Below, in pieces: positions 53,927 through 62,384 of a DNA stretch of 64,000 bases (the first letter of the stretch is position 1; each line of letters starts with the position of its first letter). The DNA is taken from contig NZ_KE387189.1 in the NCBI RefSeq assembly GCF_000430665.1, positions 18,304-82,303 of the forward strand. Direction: 5' to 3'. Origin of the DNA: Aquimarina muelleri DSM 19832 (GTDB lineage: Bacteria; Bacteroidota; Bacteroidia; Flavobacteriales; Flavobacteriaceae). Under the pieces are notes generated by a model that saw only the letters and a program-made list of their open reading frames with translations, was not told the DNA's origin and ran no database searches. The position numbers were made by a program, and so were the translations under genes.

Positions 53927-55798
53927 ATGTTTGATAGAGAGTATGATGTAATAGTAGTGGGTGCAGGACATGCAGGAAGCGAAGCTGCAGCTGCGGCTGC
54001 AAATTTAGGGTGTAGTACATTGTTGATCACTATGAATTTGCAAAACATCGCACAGATGAGTTGTAATCCTGCAATGGGAGGTATAGCAAAAGGACAAATA
54101 GTTAGAGAGATTGATGCGCTTGGAGGGTATAGCGGGATCATAAGTGATCGTACTGCTATACAGTTTAAAATGTTGAATAAATCCAAAGGCCCCGCAATGT
54201 GGAGTCCAAGGGTTCAAAGTGATCGGATGCGTTTTGCTGAAGAATGGAGAATCATGCTGGAGCAAACTCTTAATTTAGATTTTTATCAAGATATGGTAAG
54301 TGGTCTTCTAGAAGAAAATGGAGAGATAAAAGGAGTACGAACATCTCTAGGTATTGAAATAAAAGCAAAAACTGTAGTGCTTACCAATGGGACTTTTTTA
54401 AATGGTTTAATTCATATAGGAGAAAAACAATTTGGAGGAGGTAGAGCAGGAGAAAAAGCAGCCACAGGAATAACAGAACAATTAATTGAATTTGGATTTG
54501 ATAGTGGTAGAATGAAAACTGGAACACCGCCAAGAGTAGATGGTAGATCGTTAGATTATTCTAGAATGGTGGAGCAACCAGGAGACGAGCAACCAGAAAA
54601 ATTTAGTTATTCAGATGTAACAAAACCTTTAAAAGAACAAAGGTCGTGTCATATGACATATACATCTCTCGAAGTTCATGAATTGCTTAGAGAAGGTTTT
54701 GATCGTTCTCCTATGTTTAATGGTAGAATCAAAAGCATCGGACCAAGATATTGCCCATCTATAGAAGATAAAATTAATCGTTTTGCAGATAAAGATAGAC
54801 ATCAGCTTTTTGTAGAACCAGAAGGATGGAATACGGTAGAAGTTTATGTAAATGGATTTTCAACATCATTGCCAGAAGATGTTCAATTTAAAGCATTAAA
54901 ATCTGTAGTTGGTTTTGAAAACGTAAAGTTTTTTAGACCAGGATATGCAATCGAATATGATTATTTTCCACCAACGCAATTAACACATACTTTAGAAACT
55001 AAATTAATTTCAGGTTTGTTTTTTGCAGGACAAATTAATGGAACAACAGGTTATGAAGAAGCAGCATCTCAAGGATTAATGGCCGGGATTAATGCAGCTT
55101 TAAAAGTAAAAGAAAAAGAATCTTTTATTCTTAAAAGAAGCGAAGCATATATAGGTGTGTTAATTGATGATCTAATTACAAAAGGAACAGAAGAACCATA
55201 TCGTATGTTTACATCTCGAGCAGAATACAGAACTTTGCTTAGACAAGATAATGCAGATTTTAGATTAACACCAAAATCTCATGAGATAGGTTTAGCATCA
55301 GATTCTCGAATGAAGAGAATGGAAGAAAAAGAAGCAAAAGCAATTGCTTTTGTACAATTTTTTAAAGACACCAGTGTTTCTCCAGAAGAAGCAAATCCTA
55401 TTTTGGAAGAAAAAAAATCTAGCCCAATTAATCAAAGTGGTAAAATGTTTAAATTATTTTCTCGTCCACAAATTACATTAGAAGATATTAAACACTTTAC
55501 AAAAGTGGATGAATATATAAAAGAAAATAATCTGGATAAGGAAGTTTTAGAACAGACAGAAATCCAAGTTAAATATTCTGGATATATCGAGAAAGAAAAA
55601 AATAATGCAGATAAATTAAATAGGTTAGAAAATTTAAAGATTCCAAAAGACTTTGATTATTCTAAACTAAAATCTCTTTCTTTTGAAGCCAGAGAAAAAA
55701 TGACTAAAATAAAACCAGCAACAGTTTCTCAAGCATCACGAATTAGTGGAGTATCTCCAAGTGATATTTCTGTTCTTTTAGTGTATATGGGTAGATAA
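53927..55798 (+). CDS. mnmG: tRNA uridine-5-carboxymethylaminomethyl synthesis enzyme MnmG (GidA)
   Basis: A 623-residue FAD protein that, with MnmE, modifies U34 of several tRNAs. The FAD-binding GAGHAGSEAAAAAA (about 12-25) opens the protein. Family motifs include SCNPAMGGIAKGQIVREIDALGG (about 45-67), FKMLNKSKGPAMWSPRVQSDR, GPRYCPSIEDKINRF and the C-terminal ASRISGVSPSDISVLLVYM. The length is normal. It follows the palindrome cluster by 14 nt. A gidA-type gene near parS sites is typical of origin-proximal DNA. Confidence 0.97.
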   Translation: MFDREYDVIVVGAGHAGSEAAAAAANLGCSTLLITMNLQNIAQMSCNPAMGGIAKGQIVREIDALGGYSGIISDRTAIQFKMLNKSKGPAMWSPRVQSDRMRFAEEWRIMLEQTLNLDFYQDMVSGLLEENGEIKGVRTSLGIEIKAKTVVLTNGTFLNGLIHIGEKQFGGGRAGEKAATGITEQLIEFGFDSGRMKTGTPPRVDGRSLDYSRMVEQPGDEQPEKFSYSDVTKPLKEQRSCHMTYTSLEVHELLREGFDRSPMFNGRIKSIGPRYCPSIEDKINRFADKDRHQLFVEPEGWNTVEVYVNGFSTSLPEDVQFKALKSVVGFENVKFFRPGYAIEYDYFPPTQLTHTLETKLISGLFFAGQINGTTGYEEAASQGLMAGINAALKVKEKESFILKRSEAYIGVLIDDLITKGTEEPYRMFTSRAEYRTLLRQDNADFRLTPKSHEIGLASDSRMKRMEEKEAKAIAFVQFFKDTSVSPEEANPILEEKKSSPINQSGKMFKLFSRPQITLEDIKHFTKVDEYIKENNLDKEVLEQTEIQVKYSGYIEKEKNNADKLNRLENLKIPKDFDYSKLKSLSFEAREKMTKIKPATVSQASRISGVSPSDISVLLVYMGR

Positions 55799-55802
55799 CA
55801 TA

Positions 55803-56270
55803 ATGGAGTATGTAATTATTAAGGAATCGCAAACAGTATTAATGAGGATATTTTCATTTATAACAATTATAGTTTATTCTATTATATCTTATTTAGTCAT
55901 TGAGTTTTCTATTCTTTTAAGTATTTTGTTTTTTTGTATTGGTATCTTTTTAGCAGGTTTTTCTAAAGTGTATAAAATAACCAGAGATTTTAATAACGAG
56001 ATACTTTTTATTCTTTACGGAAAGATTATTTGGAAATCTAAATTTTATATCGAATATCCAGATTATATTTCAGTTTTTCATGCTTCGTTTGTTCAACGAT
56101 GTGAAGATGATGGTACAGAAAATAAATTTAAGAAATGGGTAATACGGTTTTTTAAAGGGAATACACATTGTACCGTTTTAGAAGAAGATAATTATAATAA
56201 CGTTTTAAAAACAGCTAATGATTTGGGTGTTCTTTTAAAAGTAAAAGTTTATGATAGATCTAAAGAATAG
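55803..56270 (+). CDS. Hypothetical membrane protein, PH-like domain possible
   Basis: A 155-residue protein with two adjacent hydrophobic helices (about 14-33 and 36-55; IFSFITIIVYSIISYLVIEF, then LLSILFFCIGIFLAGF). A soluble C-terminal part of about 95 residues follows, containing YGKIIWKSKFYIEYPDYISVFH and KKWVIRFFKGNTHCTVLEEDNYNNVL, a layout seen in bacterial PH-like membrane proteins. It starts 4 nt after mnmG and its stop codon touches a parS-like site. No function is recognised. Confidence 0.75.
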   Translation: MEYVIIKESQTVLMRIFSFITIIVYSIISYLVIEFSILLSILFFCIGIFLAGFSKVYKITRDFNNEILFILYGKIIWKSKFYIEYPDYISVFHASFVQRCEDDGTENKFKKWVIRFFKGNTHCTVLEEDNYNNVLKTANDLGVLLKVKVYDRSKE

Positions 56271-56284
56271 TTCCACGTGGAACA
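56269..56284. promoter_or_regulatory. Fifth copy of the parS-like palindrome
   Basis: AGTTCCACGTGGAACA differs from the four cores upstream of mnmG at its first base. It lies immediately after the stop codon of the membrane protein gene and 62 nt before the lipoprotein gene start. Confidence 0.65.
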
Positions 56285-56345
56285 TTTTTTATTTATATGG
56301 TATAATAAGTTTTTTATTTCGTTTACAGAAAAAACAATCACAGTA

Positions 56346-56831
56346 ATGAAAAAATATTTTATTTTACTTTTATCGACTTTCTTGCTTTTTTCTTGCATAA
56401 CCACACATAAGGTAAAGCAGATTGATAATTTTAGAATAGAAACAGAAAACGCATTTAACGAAGAGTCTTTTGTTTTTAAACCACCAATGCTTCCAGAAGA
56501 AGCAAAACGATCCCTTAGAAAACAATTTGGCTTAAAAGAGGATCAAAACTTAAAAGATTTTAATACATTTTTGTTTAAAGACTTAGATATCGAATTTAAT
56601 GTTAAGATAAGTTTTAGTGTTGATAGATCAGAATCTATAGATTTAGTATCCTATGCTATTAATAAAGAAGATTACGAAAATAATATAGGAAAACCAGAAA
56701 CTTTTGTGAAAATTATTGTTGTAGATCCAAATGGAGATAATTGTCTTTCTATGAAATCTTTGTTTTATAATAAAACCCGTTCGTTTTTGATTCAGATTAA
56801 AAACAATATAAAAAGAGAACCTTTATTTTAA
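56346..56831 (+). CDS. Hypothetical lipoprotein
   Basis: A 161-residue lipoprotein; starting at 56346 gives MKKYFILLLSTFLLFSCITT with lipobox LFSC (Cys17). The frame begins 23 codons earlier inside the parS-like site and lacks a signal there. The mature part (FVFKPPMLPEEAKRSLRKQFG, then DLDIEFNVKISFSVDRSESIDLVSYAIN) is unknown to me. It lies in the mnmG-methyltransferase run and is probably co-transcribed. Confidence 0.72.
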   Translation: MKKYFILLLSTFLLFSCITTHKVKQIDNFRIETENAFNEESFVFKPPMLPEEAKRSLRKQFGLKEDQNLKDFNTFLFKDLDIEFNVKISFSVDRSESIDLVSYAINKEDYENNIGKPETFVKIIVVDPNGDNCLSMKSLFYNKTRSFLIQIKNNIKREPLF

Positions 56832-56848
56832 TTTTTTTGAATTACATA

Positions 56849-57700
56849 ATGAATAAACAAAATGATTTAGATTTTTTTATCGAGTGTAAAGATCATACCG
56901 TGTCTGGAGAAACGTTTCAGTTATTATATGATAAAGAATACGATTTATTGGTTACTTCACCAAAACCTAAAGAACATGAATTAGGAAAGTATTATGAAAG
57001 TGAAGACTATATTTCTCATACAGATGCAAAACGATCGTTTTTTGAAAAACTATACCATATAGTTAAAGTATATTCTTTAAACAAAAAAGTGAAACTCATT
57101 TCTAAATTGAATAGTAAATCTAAACTGGTTTTAGATATTGGAGCAGGAACAGGAGATTTTTTAAATACAGCCAAAAACAAAGGTTGGAAAGTAGAAGGAG
57201 TAGAACCAAATAAACAAGCCAAAGAATTAGCTAAGCAAAAAGGAATTAATTTACATTTTACAACTACAGATTTTGAATCTCAAAGTTTTGATGTTATTAC
57301 GATGTGGCATGTTTTAGAACATATACCAGATGTAGAAAATCAAATCAAAGAATTAAAACGACTTATAAAACCTAATGGATATGTGATTATAGCTGTTCCA
57401 AATTTTAAATCTTATGATGCGCTGCATTATAAATCTTTTTGGGCAGCTTATGATGTTCCCAGACATCTTTGGCATTTTTCAAAAACTTCTATTCAAAAAC
57501 TTTTTAAAGAAGAAGGTTTTAGTTTAGAAAAAGTGCTTCCAATGAAATTTGATTCTTTTTATGTTTCTCTTTTATCAGAAAAGTATAAAAATGGTAAGAT
57601 GAATTTTGTAAAGGCTTTTTGGGTAGGATTATTATCTAATACTAAAGCAAAACAAACCAAAGAATATTCTTCGCAGATTTATGTACTTAAAAACAGTTAA
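56849..57700 (+). CDS. Class I SAM-dependent methyltransferase
   Basis: A 283-residue cytoplasmic methyltransferase. The SAM-binding motif I is LVLDIGAGTGDFLNTAKNKG (about 92-111), followed by VEGVEPNKQAKELAKQKG, and motif IV is VITMWHVLEHIPDVENQIKEL. The C-terminal segment PRHLWHFSKTSIQKLFKEEGF is common in methyltransferases with an N-terminal zinc or Cys-rich part, here reduced to one Cys (IECKDHTVSGE). The frame can be read from a TTG at 56837, but the ATG at 56849 is more likely. The substrate is unknown. Confidence 0.85.
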   Translation: MNKQNDLDFFIECKDHTVSGETFQLLYDKEYDLLVTSPKPKEHELGKYYESEDYISHTDAKRSFFEKLYHIVKVYSLNKKVKLISKLNSKSKLVLDIGAGTGDFLNTAKNKGWKVEGVEPNKQAKELAKQKGINLHFTTTDFESQSFDVITMWHVLEHIPDVENQIKELKRLIKPNGYVIIAVPNFKSYDALHYKSFWAAYDVPRHLWHFSKTSIQKLFKEEGFSLEKVLPMKFDSFYVSLLSEKYKNGKMNFVKAFWVGLLSNTKAKQTKEYSSQIYVLKNS

Positions 57701-57889
57701 TTTCTATTTTTAAGTATTTTTTTTATCTTTTTAAAGAGGTTAAGGTGTGTTTGTATTGTTTTTTTTCAAAAATCGCTTAAATCGCTTTATTTTTAGTTGT
57801 TTTTTATAGATTTTATGTATTATAAATATTAAAACGATCGTTTTTTATTATATTTATTTTTTTATTCAGATAATGAATAAACATCACAT

Positions 57890-57906
57890 TAACTTTGATA
57901 TTTTTG
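57890..57906 (+). promoter_or_regulatory. Two adjacent -7 boxes upstream of the OmpH-like gene
   Basis: TAACTTTG (57890-57897) and TATTTTTG (57899-57906) both match TAnnTTTG. The second ends 22 nt before the ATG at 57929. No convincing -33 element was found. Confidence 0.5.
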
Positions 57907-57928
57907 CGTAGAACTTAATTTTTGAAAA

Positions 57929-58462
57929 ATGAAAAAATTTTTATGGATCGCAGGAGCATTTCTAGTTTTAGCTTCTTGTAATCAACAAATAGAAAAAACG
58001 GGTTATGTAAATAACACCAGAGTTGTTTCTGATTTTAAAGAAATGAAAGTAGCACAAGAAAAATGGACAAAGAAAAATAATGAAGTGCGCGCTGAATTGG
58101 AAGAAAAAGCGAAACAATTTCAAATAGAGGTACAAGGTTACCAAACTATTATGAAATCTATGTCTACTGCTAATAGAGAAAAGAAAGAGCAGGAGCTAAT
58201 GACAAAGCAACAAGGTTTACAAAGAGAGCAACAAGCTAAAATGCAAGAGATTCAACAAGGAAGCCAGGTAGAAATAGACTCTATTATTAATAAAGTAAAG
58301 AGTTATGTTGAAGATTATGGTAAGAAAAACGGATATACGTATATCTACGGAGATACAGAAGCAAGTAATATACTATATGGTAAAGAAGAGTTAGATCTTA
58401 CCGATAAAATTCTTAAAGAATTAAATGGAGAAGAAACTAAAACTACGGAAACTAAAGAATAA
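57929..58462 (+). CDS. OmpH/Skp-like periplasmic chaperone lipoprotein
   Basis: A 177-residue lipoprotein (lipobox LASC, Cys17) of the OmpH/Skp family, which guards unfolded outer-membrane proteins. The mature part begins with GYVNNTRVVSDFKEMKVAQEKW, then a long helical hairpin rich in Gln, Lys and Glu (about 45-125), and closes with KKNGYTYIYGDTEASNILYGKEELDLTDKIL, the usual Skp-like ending. Most Skp proteins are soluble, so the lipid anchor is notable but common in Bacteroidota. A terminator follows. Confidence 0.88.
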   Translation: MKKFLWIAGAFLVLASCNQQIEKTGYVNNTRVVSDFKEMKVAQEKWTKKNNEVRAELEEKAKQFQIEVQGYQTIMKSMSTANREKKEQELMTKQQGLQREQQAKMQEIQQGSQVEIDSIINKVKSYVEDYGKKNGYTYIYGDTEASNILYGKEELDLTDKILKELNGEETKTTETKE

Positions 58463-58486
58463 ATAGTTTTTAAAATCATTTTATAT

Positions 58487-58518
58487 ACCCTGATTATCTA
58501 TAGATAGTCAGGGTTTTT
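58487..58518 (+). terminator. Rho-independent terminator
   Basis: ACCCTGATTATCTA pairs with TAGATAGTCAGGGT (one mismatch) and is followed by TTTTTG. It ends the OmpH-like gene. Confidence 0.87.
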
Positions 58519-58874
58519 GTTTTCTATATATTAATGTTTTTACTTAAAAAAGACATGAATATGTAATTCAATTGTACGTGTAGGTTTATAGAGTTAAGGA
58601 ACTTTAACGAATTTAGATTTTTTAAGGTTCCTATTTTACTGTGTTACTTTATAGCTAGTCTAGTAAATAAGTTTTTTATGAATCATTTTACTTATAAGTT
58701 ACTTATAATCTGTTAGTTAAAATTTAAAATAACTAATGGGTATATTTATATATAAAATACTGTATATCATATACTTATAAATTTTTATTATATAACAAAA
58801 GATTAACTATGAGATATTTAAAAGAATAAATTTTGTCTTTAATTTAGATGGTATAATCTTAAAACCTATTAGTA
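58519..58874. other. AT-rich intergenic region, 356 bp
   Basis: The gap after the OmpH terminator up to the next secreted-protein gene. It holds many short AT-only runs and no supported ORF, tRNA or hairpin. The promoter of the downstream gene should lie here, but no clear TAnnTTTG box was identified. Confidence 0.5.
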
Positions 58875-59771
58875 ATGAAAAACTTTATTTTATTTTTTAT
58901 GGTTTCATTTTCTGTTAATTCTTTTACTTTAGATAATACAGATTTAGTACCTATATGTGACCCAGTAAGTATACCAGACCCAAAATTTGAAGAATTTTTG
59001 GTATTTGAGGGAATAGACAGCGATGGTTTAGTAAATGGTAATATAAGTAGTTGTGATGCAGAAAAGGTTACAGAAATATTTATCACTGCTTTACAAGGGG
59101 TAACTAATTTAACAGGAATTGAAGCTTTTACCAATCTTGAAATACTTAGCATACCAGAAAATGATCTGGTTACTCTGGACTTATCTAGTAACACAAAATT
59201 GATATCCCTAAATTGTTATTATAATCTTTTAGAACAAATAAATATTACAAACTGTAACCAGCTTTTGTCTTTAAATCTCTCTGATAATTTTCTTACTGGT
59301 TTAGATATTTCAGGAATTAATGATTTACAGAGCTTAGATACAAGACAGATATCGACTCTAAACTGTATAAAAGTAAAGGATCTTACAGAAGCTGCTGCCA
59401 AAAGCTCTGGTAGAAGACCTAAATGGAGAGTAGATAATCGGTCTACTATTTTTAATCTTAATTGCCCAGCTTCAAAAACATCGATAATAAATAGTAGTAA
59501 AAAGGGGCTTAGAAATAGTAAAAACAGGTCTGAGGATATAATTGTTTTTCCAACACATATTGCTAACAGAGAAAAATTAACTGTTTTAACTGAAGGCGAT
59601 CAATATTTTGATGTATCTATCTACGATTTACAAGGTAACCTACTTAAAAAGAGTAAAAAGATATCTACAAAAGTGGATTTAGATATTTCTAAATTTTCAC
59701 CTGGTATGTATATAGTTAAAGTAAATAGAGGAAGAAACGAATTCAGCAAAAAGATAATTGTGACTAAGTAA
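58875..59771 (+). CDS. Secreted leucine-rich-repeat-like protein with T9SS type A sorting domain
   Basis: A 298-residue secreted protein with signal peptide MKNFILFFMVSFSVNSF. The mature part contains four to five leucine-rich-repeat-like units (VTNLTGIEAFTNLEILSIPENDLVTLDLSSNTKLISLNC is the first part, then LLSLNLSDNFLTGLDISG). A basic linker and a T9SS type A sorting domain end it (VFPTHIANREKLTV near 225; KFSPGMYIVKVNRGRNEFSKKIIV). In this domain the usual YPNP is replaced by FPTH. A surface-exposed binding role is plausible. A terminator follows. Confidence 0.82.
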   Translation: MKNFILFFMVSFSVNSFTLDNTDLVPICDPVSIPDPKFEEFLVFEGIDSDGLVNGNISSCDAEKVTEIFITALQGVTNLTGIEAFTNLEILSIPENDLVTLDLSSNTKLISLNCYYNLLEQINITNCNQLLSLNLSDNFLTGLDISGINDLQSLDTRQISTLNCIKVKDLTEAAAKSSGRRPKWRVDNRSTIFNLNCPASKTSIINSSKKGLRNSKNRSEDIIVFPTHIANREKLTVLTEGDQYFDVSIYDLQGNLLKKSKKISTKVDLDISKFSPGMYIVKVNRGRNEFSKKIIVTK

Positions 59772-59803
59772 AGTATATAAAAATTTAAACCACTTCTAAT
59801 AGT

Positions 59804-59840
59804 AAAACTCTCATTTCAATTAACAAATGAGAGTTTTTTT
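59804..59840 (+). terminator. Rho-independent terminator
   Basis: AAAACTCTCATTT (59804-59816) pairs with AAATGAGAGTTTT (59825-59837), an 8-nt loop, followed by a T-tract. Confidence 0.88.
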
Positions 59841-60320
59841 ATTGCTTTTATTTAGTTTATAAAAAAATATCATTTTAACATTAAATTTTTTTTATCTTTT
59901 TTTACACTTAATCGGTAAAAATTGTCTTTTTTGATAGTAGATATTTTCGCTGAGGGTATTTTAATATGTAGTAATTTCTTTATTTTTACTCTATATACAG
60001 ATGCTTTTTTTATTAAAAAAGGGGAAAATTTATCTTTTTTTACAGAAATGATAAAAATTTTAAAATTAACACAATACTTTGATTAACAAAATTTTATGTA
60101 TATTAGAATGTTTTTTGGGTGTACATTTTTATAGTATAAAACTAAACAATTGTCAAAAGGTCAGAAAATTATTACAAAAAAATCTTAAATTTTAGTTTGA
60201 TATAAACATTTAATTTATAATTTTATGACTTGGTAAAAAATATATTAACAATATTATTAACAAGCGCCCCAAATCGCAAAGTTAATAGTGCATATTCACC
60301 TTTATTATAAGTGTGATATC
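59841..60320. other. AT-rich intergenic region, 480 bp
   Basis: Very AT-rich sequence between the LRR-like gene's terminator and the T9SS type B cargo gene. It contains many poly-T and poly-A runs, no supported ORF and no hairpin. An upstream ATG at 60288 is not used by the chosen start. Confidence 0.5.
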
Positions 60321-62381
60321 ATGAAAAAAAAACTTAACCCCATATCATTAATTGCTATTGTGATAGGCTTCCTGTTTTCAGTACAAGAAGTTTATACGCA
60401 GCAAATTGACGCACCCTTATTTTCTATTGATGGTGGAGGAACTACGAAGCAACTTTGTGTAAATCAAAATGCTCCTAATCGGGGGGCAGTTGCCAAAACT
60501 CCTTCTGGGTTTGGACCCAATACCGAATATATTCTAGAACTGTCGGATGATACAGGTATTTTTTCTGATGCTACTACAAGAACTTTAACAACATTTACCA
60601 GTTCCGCAGCTATTCCGCCTAATGGAGATATCGTATTTCCTTCTTTTCCTATCCCTACAGATTTAAGAGGAGAGAACTATAGTCTTAGAGTAAGAGTTCC
60701 TGCGAGCAACTATATAGGCATGGTAAGAACAAGAGTAATTATATATTATTTTGATTTTTCTGAAGGAGTTACCTTAACAGGGTCTAATATAGAGTCTAAT
60801 ACAGTAGCATTGTGTGTTGGAGAGTCTTCTACTTTAACGGCTCTTCCAGGAGATTTCCCTAGGTATATATGGTCTTATAATGGAACTATCATTACTGGAG
60901 AATCTTCTTCTACATTAGAAAATGTAACACAAGTTGGGACGTACAAAGTAGAGGTTGATTTTGGAAGTTGTAATGCCTTCTATAATTTTGATAGTGCAAC
61001 GGTAGAGGTAATTGATTTTAATAAAACTACGGTTAGAATTAATGAATCCTCTCCACAACAATTTTGTCCGAGTGATGTTAAAATTTTAACCACTAGTGTT
61101 ACAGACCCTGGTTTTACGTATGAATGGTTTAAAGATGGTATTCTTATTCCAGAATTTGATGGCCCATCCGAGATTTTACCGCAGAGTAATTTTGCAGGAA
61201 CCTATACGGTAAATGTAATTGGCACAGAAACTTGTTCTATACTTACAGATCCTGTTGAAGTTATTAACTTGGGTTCAGACATTCTTACACAACCCCCGCC
61301 TCAAATCATGATATTACCAACTCAAATATCACTGACTTTGGAGATAACTACCAATGCACCACTCTCGGGTAGTACTATAGAGTGGTTTAGGAATGGCATA
61401 AGTTTTCAAGGAGTGCTTCCGATTTCAGATCCGGGAGCTTTGTCTATTACAGTAACAGATCCAGGAGTATATAGTGCAAGTTTATTTGCAAATGATGTAT
61501 GCATGGATACTTTAGAAACAACAACCGAAGTTTTTGAACCTGTCGGATTTAAAACAGTAATTACCAACTTACTTAATTGTGAAGAAGGAACAGGCTCTTT
61601 AGGTTTAGAAAATTTATATGGTATAACCGACACAGGAATAGAAGTTCCTATTACTACCGATCAATATACATTTTTTGATTTCGAATGGTTTTTAGGAACA
61701 CAATCTACTGGTGTTACCGAAACCACATTTAGTGTTACTGAGGATAATATTGGAGAGATATACGCATTAGAAGCCACGTTAAGAGGAGCAGCTTTTGATA
61801 CGGCAAGATCTAATGATCTAACGGTTGAGTTTTTAGGAAATAATGTGGTTATTTCTGCATCGCCAGCATTTATACCTTTCGGAGAAAACTCTACTTTAAG
61901 TGTATCTCAAAGTACTAGCTATATGTATGAATGGTTTAGAGTAGTGGATGGTGAAAATGAATTAATAGTAGATGGAACTACCAATGATGGTAGCATAACG
62001 GGACAAGGAACTAATGCAATTGTAACAGACATGACAGGGCAATATTTTGTAAGAATTACAGTTGCAGATTGTATCATAGATTCACAGCCTATAGTGATTT
62101 CAAATGCAGCAGGAAAATCAGAGATTATACCCAACATAGTGACGCCCAATAATGATGGTATCAATGATAATTGGTTATTACCACCATCTTTATTTAATCA
62201 ACAAGATGTAGAAGTAACTATTTATACCTCTAGAGGTCAAGTAGATTACACCTCGGTAAATTACCAAAATAACTGGCCAGTAGAGAATTCTAAATCATTG
62301 GGTCAGGATCCTTTATATTACTATATAATCACAAAAAATAATTCCGTAATCAGAAAAGGTTCGATAACGGTAATGAGATAA
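60321..62381 (+). CDS. Secreted Ig-like-domain protein with T9SS type B (gliding motility-associated) C-terminal domain
   Basis: A 686-residue secreted protein. Starting at 60321 gives a signal peptide (MKKKLNPISLIAIVIGFLFS ... QQ); the frame extends 11 codons upstream. The mature region is beta-rich with several Ig-like units (FCPSDVKILTTSVTDPGFTYEWFKDG, AGTYTVNVIG, ISLTLEITTNAPLSGSTIEWFRNG). The end is a T9SS type B domain (PNIVTPNNDGINDNWLLP ... VIRKGSITVM). It is followed after 3 nt by the PorP/SprF-like gene, the usual pairing of a type B cargo with its outer-membrane partner. Confidence 0.9.
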   Translation: MKKKLNPISLIAIVIGFLFSVQEVYTQQIDAPLFSIDGGGTTKQLCVNQNAPNRGAVAKTPSGFGPNTEYILELSDDTGIFSDATTRTLTTFTSSAAIPPNGDIVFPSFPIPTDLRGENYSLRVRVPASNYIGMVRTRVIIYYFDFSEGVTLTGSNIESNTVALCVGESSTLTALPGDFPRYIWSYNGTIITGESSSTLENVTQVGTYKVEVDFGSCNAFYNFDSATVEVIDFNKTTVRINESSPQQFCPSDVKILTTSVTDPGFTYEWFKDGILIPEFDGPSEILPQSNFAGTYTVNVIGTETCSILTDPVEVINLGSDILTQPPPQIMILPTQISLTLEITTNAPLSGSTIEWFRNGISFQGVLPISDPGALSITVTDPGVYSASLFANDVCMDTLETTTEVFEPVGFKTVITNLLNCEEGTGSLGLENLYGITDTGIEVPITTDQYTFFDFEWFLGTQSTGVTETTFSVTEDNIGEIYALEATLRGAAFDTARSNDLTVEFLGNNVVISASPAFIPFGENSTLSVSQSTSYMYEWFRVVDGENELIVDGTTNDGSITGQGTNAIVTDMTGQYFVRITVADCIIDSQPIVISNAAGKSEIIPNIVTPNNDGINDNWLLPPSLFNQQDVEVTIYTSRGQVDYTSVNYQNNWPVENSKSLGQDPLYYYIITKNNSVIRKGSITVMR

Positions 62382-62384
62382 TTT

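Noticed and set aside
53803..54186. Minus-strand frame of 127 codons through the parS-like cluster
   Set aside because: Its repeated FHVEH text comes from reading the palindromes on the other strand, and the rest is antisense to mnmG.
56837..56848. TTG start for the methyltransferase
   Set aside because: An ATG four codons later is available and no feature favours the TTG.
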